A stretch of 45,673 nucleotides of DNA. Source: an uncultured Collinsella sp. Its GTDB lineage: Bacteria > Actinomycetota > Coriobacteriia > Coriobacteriales > Coriobacteriaceae. Every line of letters starts with the position of its first letter. Position 1 is the stretch's first letter. The notes beneath the pieces are model-generated. The model searched no databases and was not told the origin of the DNA. It saw only the letters and a program-made list of their open reading frames with translations. A program made the translations under genes and the position numbers. This document shows, one piece after another, positions 34,352 to 42,344 of this stretch. The DNA lies in NCBI GenBank assembly GCA_902470905.1, contig CABRIC010000009.1, positions 1 through 45,673 of the forward strand, given 5' to 3'.

Positions 34352-35014
34352 TTACCACCCAGCACGGTTCCATACGTCCCATATCTGAGCCGTTGTCTGG
34401 AGCACTTCATTACCCAAATCGAGCCCCACCGCGGCCGCCATCTGCGCCAAACATTGCGCGCGAGCGAGCATTCGACCCTTGTTCTCAAGCGGACGGAACA
34501 GCGGCAGCAGCCAAAGATTCGCTAACAACGATACAGCCTCCGCCGCTTCGCGCGGGCATGCACACGCAATGGAGCCGTCGGCGATGCCCTCCTCGATCAC
34601 TGGCAGGAGATAGCCATCGGCCGACTCGTCAAACGAACCTTGGTACTGCATCGCCAGCAGCCGCGAGCTTTTTACCGGATCTGACGCAGGATGCATGCGA
34701 GCCCATAGCTCGATTTGCGGAACGACGGACTCGGGCGCATACAGCCGCTTGAGCTTTTGGGCTCCCGTCATATTGCCAGCACCGAGTGTCGCGCGGCGGC
34801 GCTCAACAATCGGAGCCATTGCCCGATCAAATGCGGCGTTGAAAATCTCTTCTTTGCTCTTAAAGTGATGATAGACAGCACCCTTGGTCATGCCATCGAG
34901 GCGGTCGACGATATCTTGAATGCTCGTCCCCTCATAACCCTGTGCGCAGAATAGCTCCAGCGCCGCGTCGAGAATCTTCGCGACTGTCTCCTCGGGATAT
35001 TTATTACGCCCCAT
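34352..35014 (-). CDS. TetR family regulator of the MFS efflux gene
   Basis: A 220-residue TetR repressor. The N-terminal DNA-binding domain is textbook: AILDAALELFCAQGYEGTSIQDI and then TKGAVYHHFKSKEEIF (to about residue 57). A ligand-binding helical domain follows. I start at 35014 (MGRNKYPEE); an ATG 12 codons earlier is possible. The ribosome site is weak. It lies just upstream of the MFS gene, which it probably represses via the two operators between them. Base composition resembles the MFS gene rather than the flanking genes. Confidence 0.9.
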   Translation of the reverse strand: MGRNKYPEETVAKILDAALELFCAQGYEGTSIQDIVDRLDGMTKGAVYHHFKSKEEIFNAAFDRAMAPIVERRRATLGAGNMTGAQKLKRLYAPESVVPQIELWARMHPASDPVKSSRLLAMQYQGSFDESADGYLLPVIEEGIADGSIACACPREAAEAVSLLANLWLLPLFRPLENKGRMLARAQCLAQMAAAVGLDLGNEVLQTTAQIWDVWNRAGW

Positions 35015-35021
35015 AATCTGT

Positions 35022-35075
35022 CCATCCGCAACGCAAGTCTTGTGCCTCATTGCAGTATTTTAACGTTGCGGATGG
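35022..35075. repeat. 12-bp inverted repeat in the tetR leader
   Basis: CCATCCGCAACG at 35022-35033 is perfectly complementary to 35064-35075 across a 30-base loop that contains a TAAAAT-like -10. It could be a further control site or a leader hairpin. Confidence 0.5.
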
Positions 35076-35088
35076 CAGGCGGTCGATT

Positions 35089-35427
35089 CTACACCGCGGC
35101 GGGGCCGTGTTCGCCGGTACGGATGCGGATAACCTCCTCGACCGGCTCGACCCAGATCTTGCCGTCGCCGACGGCTCCGGTGCGAGCAGCGTTGCAGATA
35201 ATCTCGACAATGCCATCGACGTGCTCATCGGCGCAAATAAGGGTGAACTGTACCTTAGGGATCGTGTTGACAAGTAACTCGTTGCCGCGCACGTATTCCT
35301 TCCAGCCATGCTGTGCGCCGCAACCCTGCACCTGGTTGATAGTCATGCCGCGAACATCGGCAGCAAACAGCGCATCTTTAAGAACCTCAAGCTTTTCCTG
35401 GCGCACGATAGCCGTGATCTTTTTCAT
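35089..35427 (-). CDS. glnB: PII signal-transduction protein with altered T-loop
   Basis: PII proteins sense 2-oxoglutarate and ATP/ADP and bind the ammonium channel or other targets. The 112-residue length and the N-terminal MKKITAIVR fit. So do the B-loop TGAVGDGKIWV and the following VEEVIRIRTGE. The T-loop reads WKEYVRGNELLVNTIPKV, and position 51 is Leu, so the Tyr51 used for uridylylation or adenylylation in many bacteria is missing. The gene follows amt by about 200 bases, interrupted by a palindromic repeat. It could equally be called glnK. Confidence 0.92.
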   Translation of the reverse strand: MKKITAIVRQEKLEVLKDALFAADVRGMTINQVQGCGAQHGWKEYVRGNELLVNTIPKVQFTLICADEHVDGIVEIICNAARTGAVGDGKIWVEPVEEVIRIRTGEHGPAAV

Positions 35428-35470
35428 AATGAATTCCTCTCAATAATCAACGTATCCCTTTACATGAGAC

Positions 35471-35491
35471 GCGGGTTTCCCAGGTGCCGCA
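35471..35491. repeat. Half copy of the amt-downstream repeat arm
   Basis: GCGGGTTTCCCAGGTGCCGCA matches the arm at 35532 at 19 of 21 positions, in the same direction. Confidence 0.6.
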
Positions 35492-35531
35492 AACCAACCT
35501 CAGAGATCAAAAAGTTCAACTGACTGGTCTT

Positions 35532-35636
35532 AGCAGGTTTCCCAAGTGCCGCAGATTGCCGTGAAAGAGGAGCGAAGCGTACTTAAGTACGTAAGCGACG
35601 ATTGAACGGCAAGGTGCGGTGCTTGGGGAAGCTGCT
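35532..35636. repeat. 105-nt palindromic element touching the amt stop codon
   Basis: Outer arms AGCAGGTTTCCCAAGTGCCGC and (complement) 35615-35636 pair with a few mismatches. Inner arms TTGCCGT/ACGGCAA follow. The centre is a perfect 14-base palindrome CGTACTTAAGTACG (35578-35591). The right end overlaps the TAG of amt. Confidence 0.75.
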
Positions 35637-36912
35637 AATCGAGTCCGGAGAACGAAGGGTAGGCGCTCTCGCCGTGCTGACTCGCATCCAAGCCCAGCGC
35701 CTCGTCGGCCTCGTCCACGCGCAGGCTGCCGTGGAGCAGCGCCTTGACCACTGCGGCGATCACCAAATCGAGCACCAGCACAATAGCAACCGTCACCACA
35801 ATGCCCAAAATCTGCGAGATGAGCAGCGACACGTCGCCCGTGTAGAACAGGCCGCCCTTACCAGTCCACGAGAGCTCCGGCACGCAGAACAGGCCCGTGA
35901 GCACACCGCCCAAGATGCCGCCGATGCCGTGGCAACCAAACGCGTCGAGTGCATCGTCGTAGACAAACTTGGTCTTAAGATGGCTGATAGCCAGATAGCA
36001 GACGGGCGATACGATCAGACCCATGACCAGCGCTGCCCACGGCTCGACAAAGCCCGCACCCGGCGTGACCACCACAAGGCCCGCAACCAGACCGGTGCTG
36101 GCGCCCACCAGCGTGGGGCGACCGGTATGCACGCGCTCGACGGCAAGCCACGAGACCATGCCCGCTGCGCTGGCCGTCACGGTGTTGAGGATGGCGAGCG
36201 CCGCCACGGCGTCGGCCTTAAACTCGCTGCCGCCGTTAAAGCCAAACCAGCCAAACCAAAGCAGGCCGGCGCCCAACGCCACAAACGGCACGTTATGCGG
36301 ACGATAGCTCACCATGCCAAAACCGCGACGACGGCCGAGCATTAAGCAAAGGATCAGGCCGGTAAGACCGGACGAAATGTGCACCACGTCGCCGCCAGCA
36401 AAGTCGAGCGCGCCGATAATGTCACCGATAAAGGAGCCCTCGCCGCCCCAAACCATGTGGGCAAGCGGCGCATAGACCACGAGCAGCCAAATGCCCAGGA
36501 AGGCCGCCATGGCACCAAACTTAACGCGGCCGGCCAGGCTGCCCGTGACGATAGCGGCAGTGATCATGGCAAACGCCATCTGAAAGGCGATGTTGATGAT
36601 CTGAGGGTAGACGACACCGTCCGCAGCATTGCCCTCGGCCGCCTGCAGCACCTGGTTGAGCACCGGCAGGCACAGCAGCTGGTCAAGGCCTCCAATAAAC
36701 GGGCTGGAACCGTCGCCGCCGTAGGCCAGCGACCAGCCGGCAACAATCCACAGCACACCAACCAGACCAATGGCGCCAAAGCACATGAGCATGGTGTTGA
36801 TGACATTTTTGCGCCTGGACAGGCCGCCATAGAAAAACGCCAGACCCGGTGTCATTAAAAACACGAGCATGGTGCAGATGAGCATAAACGTTGTCGATCC
36901 CGTATCGTACAT
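35635..36912 (-). CDS. amt: Ammonium transporter AmtB
   Basis: An ammonium channel of the Amt/Rh family with 11 expected membrane helices. The twin-His pair is visible in VVHISSG and GCHGIGG, and the signature DFAGGDVVHISSGLTGL is present. Length is 425 residues from the ATG at 36912, chosen for GGGAGAGCG upstream; the open frame extends 19 codons further. It pairs with the PII gene that follows, the standard amt-glnK module. A small palindrome CTGGTGTAGACCAG at 36970-36983 upstream could be a regulator site. The C-terminus is short and acidic. Confidence 0.95.
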   Translation of the reverse strand: MYDTGSTTFMLICTMLVFLMTPGLAFFYGGLSRRKNVINTMLMCFGAIGLVGVLWIVAGWSLAYGGDGSSPFIGGLDQLLCLPVLNQVLQAAEGNAADGVVYPQIINIAFQMAFAMITAAIVTGSLAGRVKFGAMAAFLGIWLLVVYAPLAHMVWGGEGSFIGDIIGALDFAGGDVVHISSGLTGLILCLMLGRRRGFGMVSYRPHNVPFVALGAGLLWFGWFGFNGGSEFKADAVAALAILNTVTASAAGMVSWLAVERVHTGRPTLVGASTGLVAGLVVVTPGAGFVEPWAALVMGLIVSPVCYLAISHLKTKFVYDDALDAFGCHGIGGILGGVLTGLFCVPELSWTGKGGLFYTGDVSLLISQILGIVVTVAIVLVLDLVIAAVVKALLHGSLRVDEADEALGLDASQHGESAYPSFSGLD

Positions 36913-37110
36913 TCGCTCTCCCTTGGTCGCATGAACGTTGTCGGCGCCCATAATGCGGCCGAGGGGCAACTGGTGTAGACCAGATACGGCGTTGTTAAAC
37001 GCGGCGTTGTCGAATGGAAACGGCGCCGCAATCTTGGAAACGGCGCGGCAACGGACGCGAAACGAACGGGAAATACGCGAGCAAGGAAGCCGTGAGCGCG
37101 CCCGTCCCGG

Positions 37111-38130
37111 CTAGTGGCGGAACAGCTCGCGGGCTCGGTCGCGGAGATTAGTTGCTCGAATGACGCCTTCGTAGCGATTGATGCGCAGACGCGGGAAGGC
37201 GTTAAAGAAGCGTAGGTCGCGGCGGCTGAGCGACACGCTTGGCACCGGACGGCTCATGCGCTTGCCGGCAAGGCGACGACTGAGCGACGGACGCGGCATG
37301 TTCGGCGCGGCATCGGCCACGCGGCGGGCGGCAAGCGCCAGGCCGCGAGCACCATCCGCGATAAACGTCGGCATCGAAGCCTTCTCGCGCAGGGCATCGA
37401 GCGCGGCGTCACCCAGCTCGGCCAGCCACGCGTTAACGGCACGGCTACGGATGTGCGTCTGTGCCACCGAGTCAATCGTAGAATCGGGAATACGTTCGAG
37501 CATTGAGTCCGAGGCATCGGCAAGCGACTCATTGATGCGGTCGGCAAGGTCGGCGCGCACACGCTCCAGCTGATCGGACAGACGCCGCCAGCTCGCCAGC
37601 GAGCACAACGCGTCGACCATCATCGCGACCGCGACGATAAAGGCGGACAGCCGCACAATCAGCACCGGCAGATGACCAAGCAGCCCCAGCAATGCCGGCT
37701 CCACTAAACGGCAAATGCACAGCACACCCAGGCCAAACGCGCATGCCCAGTACAGGCAAATGCGTCCGTGCAAGTTAAACGGCAGGTGCGAGTAATCCCA
37801 AAAGCGAGCGCCCGTTGTTTTTTCCAACAGCACGCCTACGCTGTACTCAATCACGCTGCATACGAGCGCCGCGGCGACAAACTGGCTCGAGGCATCCGGA
37901 ATCCCGCGCAGCAAAAGCCAACAGGCAATGCCGCCCGCGCCATAGATGGGGCAGCACGGCCCCAGCAAAAAGCCGCTGTTGGCAAAGCGTCCGTGGTTGA
38001 GCATGGCGCAGACCGTCGATTCCCATGCCCAGCCGCAAAAACCGTAAAAGGCAAACGAGAGCACCAGTGCCGAGAGTGGGCAGGCGGCAAGCGTCGCGCC
38101 GCCAAATGCCATGTCGATCGCGGTCCCCAC
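37111..38130 (-). CDS. CmpB-like (PF06541, 'putative ABC transporter permease') membrane protein
   Basis: A 339-residue protein with six or so helices in the first 190 residues. The GWAWESTVCAMLNHGRF and FLLGPCCPIYGAGG blocks are family marks. A basic, Ala/Arg-rich cytoplasmic C-terminus of about 130 residues follows. Despite the family name, no ABC ATPase is linked, and function is unknown. It starts at a GTG (38130) three bases after the HD gene stop, with GAGAGGG upstream, so it is probably translationally coupled. An ATG at 38112 is an alternative start. Confidence 0.85.
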   Translation of the reverse strand: MGTAIDMAFGGATLAACPLSALVLSFAFYGFCGWAWESTVCAMLNHGRFANSGFLLGPCCPIYGAGGIACWLLLRGIPDASSQFVAAALVCSVIEYSVGVLLEKTTGARFWDYSHLPFNLHGRICLYWACAFGLGVLCICRLVEPALLGLLGHLPVLIVRLSAFIVAVAMMVDALCSLASWRRLSDQLERVRADLADRINESLADASDSMLERIPDSTIDSVAQTHIRSRAVNAWLAELGDAALDALREKASMPTFIADGARGLALAARRVADAAPNMPRPSLSRRLAGKRMSRPVPSVSLSRRDLRFFNAFPRLRINRYEGVIRATNLRDRARELFRH

Positions 38131-38133
38131 CGT

Positions 38134-38691
38134 CTACCCTCTCCTCTTCTCGCTCGAATCTTTGCTCGAGCCGTCACTCGAGCCCTCGTTCGAATCGTTC
38201 GCGCCGCCTTTGCGCCGCAGACGACCGGCGACCGTCTCACGCAGAGCACACCATTTATCCGCTAGGCACACAATCCATGCCTCACGACACGTCGGCGGCA
38301 CCGGCACCAGCGGAAACATATGCCGCACGATAATATTCCGTTCGCGCGGCGTCAGCTCAAAATCTTCCTCGGCACGCGCCAGAGCAAAAAATGGATGCCG
38401 GAATCCGTGCAGTCGATGGCTCGGGTCGGGGTCGTGCCAATCATAGAGAAAGTAGTCGTGCAGCAAGGCCCCGCGCAGCAACGAAGCACGATCGACCGAA
38501 ATGCCAGCACGGCCCAAGCGCTCGGCAAAAGACAGGCTCGCCCGCGCCACCGAGGTCACATGCGTATACACCGTCACATCGCCATGCTGGATAAACTCGC
38601 GCGTCAGGTCCAGACGGCCCGCCTGTGCCAGCTGGCGGGCGGCATAGTCGACCTCGCGCGCGATTTTCTCGGCACGAACGGCATCGGACAT
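38134..38691 (-). CDS. HD-domain phosphohydrolase
   Basis: A 185-residue HD protein; the HD pair is in LLRGALLHDYFLYDWHD with a later Asp in LADKWCAL. It probably hydrolyses a nucleotide or phosphoester. The start at 38691 has a perfect AAGGAGG upstream; the open frame goes 24 codons further. The C-terminus is a Ser/Asp/Gly/Lys-rich low-complexity tail. It precedes the CmpB-like gene by three bases. Pairing of these two families recurs in Coriobacteriia and Firmicutes as far as I recall. Confidence 0.85.
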   Translation of the reverse strand: MSDAVRAEKIAREVDYAARQLAQAGRLDLTREFIQHGDVTVYTHVTSVARASLSFAERLGRAGISVDRASLLRGALLHDYFLYDWHDPDPSHRLHGFRHPFFALARAEEDFELTPRERNIIVRHMFPLVPVPPTCREAWIVCLADKWCALRETVAGRLRRKGGANDSNEGSSDGSSKDSSEKRRG

Positions 38692-38919
38692 GCTGCCTCC
38701 TTCCAGCGGCTCACGGCGGCAAGCCACGGCCTGCGCACAATCGATAAAAACATCATGGAACACATCAGTATGGCATCGGACAAAACGTTTTGCCCCACCA
38801 GTTGGCGAATTACCGCGCCGCCGTCACATATCAAACGCCAAAATGTGCGAGACTGTCTTGTGCAATTGTGTCGGCCGAGGGAGCGCCGGCGCTCGATTCG
38901 CATGGAGTAACCCACAACG

Positions 38920-40701
38920 ATGCTGCTTACGCAAACGACAACGCCCGAGGACGTCAAGGCTCTTAATCGTGCCGAGCTCCCGCAGCTCTGCGACGAGATT
39001 CGCCACGCCATCCTCGAAAGCTCCGCCGCCGTCGGCGGGCACGTTGCCCCCAACCTGGGCGTCGTTGAGCTTACGGTTGCGCTTCATCGCGTATTTAACT
39101 CCCCCATCGACAAGATTGTCTTTGACGTTTCGCACCAGACCTACGCCCACAAGGCGCTGACGGGGCGCGCGTACACTTATATCGATCCGGAGCGTTATGG
39201 TGAGGCTTCTGGCTTTGCCAATCCCGACGAGTCCGAGCATGACCTGTTTGCCATGGGGCACACCTCCACGTCGGTGAGCCTGGGCTGCGGCCTGGCGCAC
39301 GCTCGTGACCTGGCGGGCGATGCATACAACGTCATCGCCATCATTGGCGACGGCTCGCTTTCGGGCGGCCTGGCGTTTGAGGGCTTCAACAATGCCGCCG
39401 ATCTCGACAGCAACCTGATCATCATCGTCAACGATAACGACCAGTCCATTGCCGAGAACCATGGCGGCCTGTATCGCAATCTGGCCGAGCTGCGCGCCAG
39501 CAACGGCGCCTGTGAGCGCAACGTTTTCCGCGCGATGGGACTCGACTACCGTTATTTGGACGCCGGCAACGATGTGTTGGCCCTGGTCGACGCGCTGCAG
39601 GAACTGCGCAATATCGATCATCCCATCGTGCTGCACGTCTCCACCGACAAGGGCAAGGGCTTTGAGCCAGCCCAGAACGACCCCGAACGCTGGCATCACG
39701 TGGGTCCGTTTGACATGGCAACCGGGCGCAAGCTCTGCCCGGGCCATCCGAGCGAGCCTGCGCCGCGCACCTATGCCGACATTACGGGCGAGGCGCTCAG
39801 CGCCGCCATCGAGCGCGATCCGCAGGTCGTGGGCATCACGGCCGCCACACCCTACATCATGGGCTTTACACCCGAGCTTCGCGCTGCCGCCGGCAAACAG
39901 TTCGTCGATGTGGGCATTGCCGAGGAGCACGCCGTGACCTTTGCCACCGCGCTTGCTCGCTCGGGCGCCAAGCCAGTCTTTGGTGTGTACGGCACGTTTT
40001 TGCAGCGCGCCTACGACGAGCTGTGGCACGACCTGTGCCTCAACGACGCCCCGGCAACCATTTTGGTGTTTGGTGCGTCGATCTTTGGCACCACGTCCGA
40101 GACGCACCTTTCGTTCTTTGATATTTCCATGCTGGGCGGTCTTCCCAACATGCACTACTTGGCGCCGGCCTGCATGGAGGAATATCTGTCCATGCTGAGC
40201 TGGTCGATCGACCACCGCGAGCATCCCGTGGCGATTCGCGTACCGGGCATTGGCTTGGTAAGCCGTCCCGACCTTACGCCCACCGAAGGCACCGACTACA
40301 GCGCCGTTCGCTACAACGTAGTGCGTCAGGGTCGCGACGTAGCAGTGCTCGCGCTTGGCGATTTCTTTGAGCTGGGTGAGCGCGTGGCAAACCGTCTGAC
40401 TGCCGAGTACGGCATCGAGGCCACGCTCGTCAACCCGCGCTTTGCAACCGAGCTCGACCGCGAGTTCCTCGATAGCCTTGCCGCCGAGCATCGCGTTGTC
40501 GTCACCCTCGAGGACGGCATCTTGGACGGCGGCTGGGGCGAGCGCGTGGCATGTTATCTGGCATGCACGCCGTTGCGCACGCGCACCTTCGGCATCGCCA
40601 AGGGCTTCCCCGACCGCTACGACCCCAACGAACTGCTCGCGCAGAATGGCATGGCGGTCGAGAACATGGCCGCCGAAGCCGTAAGGCTACTCAACGAGTA
40701 A
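38920..40701 (+). CDS. Dxs-like thiamine-diphosphate synthase
   Basis: A transketolase-fold enzyme most like 1-deoxy-D-xylulose-5-phosphate synthase. Dxs marks include GGHVAPNLGVVELTVALH, the ThDP motif GDGSLSGGLAFEGFNNA, ITAATPYIMGF and VDVGIAEEHAVTFATALA. However, the usual DRAG..G.DG.TH block reads LVFGASIFGTTSETH, losing the Arg and Asp that line the substrate pocket. The length of 593 is shorter than the usual 620-640. It may be a paralog with a changed substrate rather than the pathway enzyme. The start ATG has a weak GGAG 13 bases upstream. A terminator follows at once. Confidence 0.85.
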   Translation: MLLTQTTTPEDVKALNRAELPQLCDEIRHAILESSAAVGGHVAPNLGVVELTVALHRVFNSPIDKIVFDVSHQTYAHKALTGRAYTYIDPERYGEASGFANPDESEHDLFAMGHTSTSVSLGCGLAHARDLAGDAYNVIAIIGDGSLSGGLAFEGFNNAADLDSNLIIIVNDNDQSIAENHGGLYRNLAELRASNGACERNVFRAMGLDYRYLDAGNDVLALVDALQELRNIDHPIVLHVSTDKGKGFEPAQNDPERWHHVGPFDMATGRKLCPGHPSEPAPRTYADITGEALSAAIERDPQVVGITAATPYIMGFTPELRAAAGKQFVDVGIAEEHAVTFATALARSGAKPVFGVYGTFLQRAYDELWHDLCLNDAPATILVFGASIFGTTSETHLSFFDISMLGGLPNMHYLAPACMEEYLSMLSWSIDHREHPVAIRVPGIGLVSRPDLTPTEGTDYSAVRYNVVRQGRDVAVLALGDFFELGERVANRLTAEYGIEATLVNPRFATELDREFLDSLAAEHRVVVTLEDGILDGGWGERVACYLACTPLRTRTFGIAKGFPDRYDPNELLAQNGMAVENMAAEAVRLLNE

Positions 40702-40702
40702 G

Positions 40703-40740
40703 AAAACCTCCGCAAGGGAAGCACCCCTGCGGAGGTTTTT
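40703..40740 (+). terminator. Intrinsic terminator of the Dxs-like gene
   Basis: AAAACCTCCGCA and TGCGGAGGTTTT pair perfectly and are followed by TTATTTTCC. It begins just after the stop codon. Confidence 0.9.
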
Positions 40741-40756
40741 ATTTTCCCAACTCAAT

Positions 40757-40815
40757 TGTCTCGATCTGTAACACTTAGAGGACAAATCCGCGTCTAACTG
40801 TTACAGATCAAGACA
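40757..40815. repeat. 59-nt palindromic unit 1
   Basis: TGTCTCGATCTGTAACA..TAGA is matched by the inverse TCTAA..TGTTACAGATCAAGACA, with two mismatches over 23 positions and a 13-base loop. First of three units. Confidence 0.85.
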
Positions 40816-40837
40816 AACGTTCTTAGCTCCCGACGTT

Positions 40838-40896
40838 TGTCTCAATCTGTAACAGATAGAGACCTTTTGTCCGTCCAGATGTTACAGATCGAGACA
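40838..40896. repeat. 59-nt palindromic unit 2
   Basis: The same arms (TGTCTCAATCTGTAACA and TGTTACAGATCGAGACA) enclose a different loop. It is 22 bases after unit 1; that spacer is itself a small palindrome (AACGT..ACGTT). Confidence 0.85.
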
Positions 40897-40917
40897 TTCG
40901 AATTCCCCTGAAGAGAA

Positions 40918-40976
40918 AATCTCGATCTGTAACAGGTAGAACCCATTTCCTCGTCTAACTGTTACAGATTGAGACA
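40918..40976. repeat. 59-nt palindromic unit 3
   Basis: The left arm begins AATCTCGATCTGTAACA and the right arm ends TGTTACAGATTGAGACA. It is 21 bases after unit 2. The remaining gap to 41210 holds REP copy G and the promoter of the ABC operon. Confidence 0.85.
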
Positions 40977-41061
40977 AAGCAGCAAGGCATGCCGCCGCAC
41001 CGACCATGCCGTCTGCAAAGCGCTATCTCAGCTGCAATAAGCGACGTTTACCCAGATAAAA

Positions 41062-41094
41062 CCTGCCAAAATAAACCTGTCCCTTTTTGGTAGG
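41062..41094 (-). repeat. REP-like palindrome, copy G
   Basis: CCTGCCAAAA and TTTTGGTAGG (one mismatch) enclose TAAACCTGTCCCT. The left flank GACGTTTACCCAGATAAAA matches copies A and B. Confidence 0.75.
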
Positions 41095-41137
41095 AAGAAT
41101 AACCCATAAGGTAAGTATGTTTCTGAGCTATTTCGTG

Positions 41138-41167
41138 TTGACCCATTTGAGCGCGATAGGGTATAAC
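41138..41167 (+). promoter_or_regulatory. Promoter of the amino-acid ABC operon
   Basis: TTGACC (41138-41143) and TATAAC (41162-41167) are 18 bases apart. The start codon is 43 bases past the -10. Confidence 0.65.
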
Positions 41168-41210
41168 TCTACTCAACCGCTAGGGATTTTATTGAGAAAG
41201 GTGTTCTACC

Positions 41211-42206
41211 ATGAGCAAGAACCTCTCCCAGCAGGTCGTTCTCGACCGCCGCGGCTTCGTTGCCGCCACCTTCGCAACCGTCGCCGGCCTTGGTCTTGCC
41301 GGCTGCTCCGACACCAGCGCCGAGGCCGACAAGGGTTCCGCCGCCGGTTCCTCCAAGAGCTCCGAGGATACCGAGGCTTCCACCACGCTCGACGCTAAGG
41401 CATTCGACAAGCTCGTTGACAACGGCCCCAAGGCCGATGACGACGCCATCACCGGCAGCACCTGGGCCGCGGCCGTCAAGGACGCCGGCGTCTTTAAGAT
41501 CGGTGGCGTTCAGACCTCTACGCTTTTCTCCCTCCTCAACGAGAAAGACGGTCAGACCCGCGGCTTCGACGCCGGTATCGCACAGCTCCTGTCCAACTAC
41601 ATTCTGGGCGAAAACAAGGTCGAGATCACCCAGGTGACCTCGGACACGCGCGAGTCCGTCCTGCAGAACGGCCAGGTCGACGCTGTCTTTGCCACCTACA
41701 CCATCACTGACGAGCGCAAGAAGCTCGTCTCCTTTGCCGGTCCCTATTACTACACGCAGCAGGCCATCCTGGTGCTTGCCGATAACGACGACATCAAGAG
41801 CGTCGACGACCTGGCCGACAAGAACGTCGCCGTCCAGTCCGGCTCCAACGGCCCCGCCATCCTGGAGGAGTTCGCCCCCAAGGCCAGCCAGCAGGAGTTC
41901 AAGACCGACGAGGAGGCCCGCCAGGCACTCCAGCAGGGCCGCGTTGACGCCTACGTCATCGATAACAACATGCAGCAGAGCGCCCTGGTCCGCGAGCCCG
42001 GTAAGTACAAGATCGCCGGCAAGCCCTTCGGCAGCAAGGAGCCCTATGGTATCGGTCTGCCGCTCGATTCCGACGGCGTCGCCTTTGTCAACGACTTCCT
42101 TAAGAAGATCGAGGACGACGGCACCTGGACTGAGCTGTGGCAGATCTGCATCGGCGACCGTACGGGCGACACCAATGTTCCCGAGCTGCCCGAGATCGGC
42201 GCCTAG
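41211..42206 (+). CDS. Polar amino-acid ABC transporter, substrate-binding lipoprotein
   Basis: The receptor of an importer for polar amino acids, probably glutamate/glutamine type. Its signal peptide carries a twin-Arg (DRRGF, 12-16) and a lipobox LAGC with Cys32, so it is a lipoprotein, perhaps exported by Tat. A Ser/Asp/Glu-rich linker (33-60) precedes the SBP_bac_3 fold (about 90-315). Blocks include GFDAGIAQLL, VDAVFATYTITDERKK and DDLADKNVAVQSGSNG. Length is 331 residues. It leads a four-gene operon. A hairpin with a short T-run (42295-42320) separates it from the permeases and may let excess binding protein be made. Confidence 0.93.
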   Translation: MSKNLSQQVVLDRRGFVAATFATVAGLGLAGCSDTSAEADKGSAAGSSKSSEDTEASTTLDAKAFDKLVDNGPKADDDAITGSTWAAAVKDAGVFKIGGVQTSTLFSLLNEKDGQTRGFDAGIAQLLSNYILGENKVEITQVTSDTRESVLQNGQVDAVFATYTITDERKKLVSFAGPYYYTQQAILVLADNDDIKSVDDLADKNVAVQSGSNGPAILEEFAPKASQQEFKTDEEARQALQQGRVDAYVIDNNMQQSALVREPGKYKIAGKPFGSKEPYGIGLPLDSDGVAFVNDFLKKIEDDGTWTELWQICIGDRTGDTNVPELPEIGA

Positions 42207-42294
42207 GCAGCGAGCCTGGTAACGGCCGCAACGAAACCATACGGAAACGCATGATGCGCTTTATTGCGGTAAACTGTTTCCTCACTGAGTTGTC

Positions 42295-42320
42295 GGGGCT
42301 TCCGTACACACGGGAGCCCC
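42295..42320 (+). terminator. Partial terminator between binding protein and permeases
   Basis: GGGGCTTCCGT and ACGGGAGCCCC pair with one mismatch and are followed by TTTCC. Its place, 25 bases before the permease start, suggests attenuation rather than a true end. Confidence 0.6.
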
Positions 42321-42344
42321 TTTCCTTACCGGCGGGAGGTCCGC

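Noticed and set aside
38824..40491. 555-codon minus-strand frame opposite the Dxs-like gene
   Set aside because: It is a shadow frame with no family motif. The plus strand has ThDP-binding motifs and a terminator at its end.
40757..40976. CRISPR array or integron attC sites
   Set aside because: There are only three units, each a long palindrome. The spacers are 21-22 bases, and no cas or integrase gene and no GTTRRRY ends are present.
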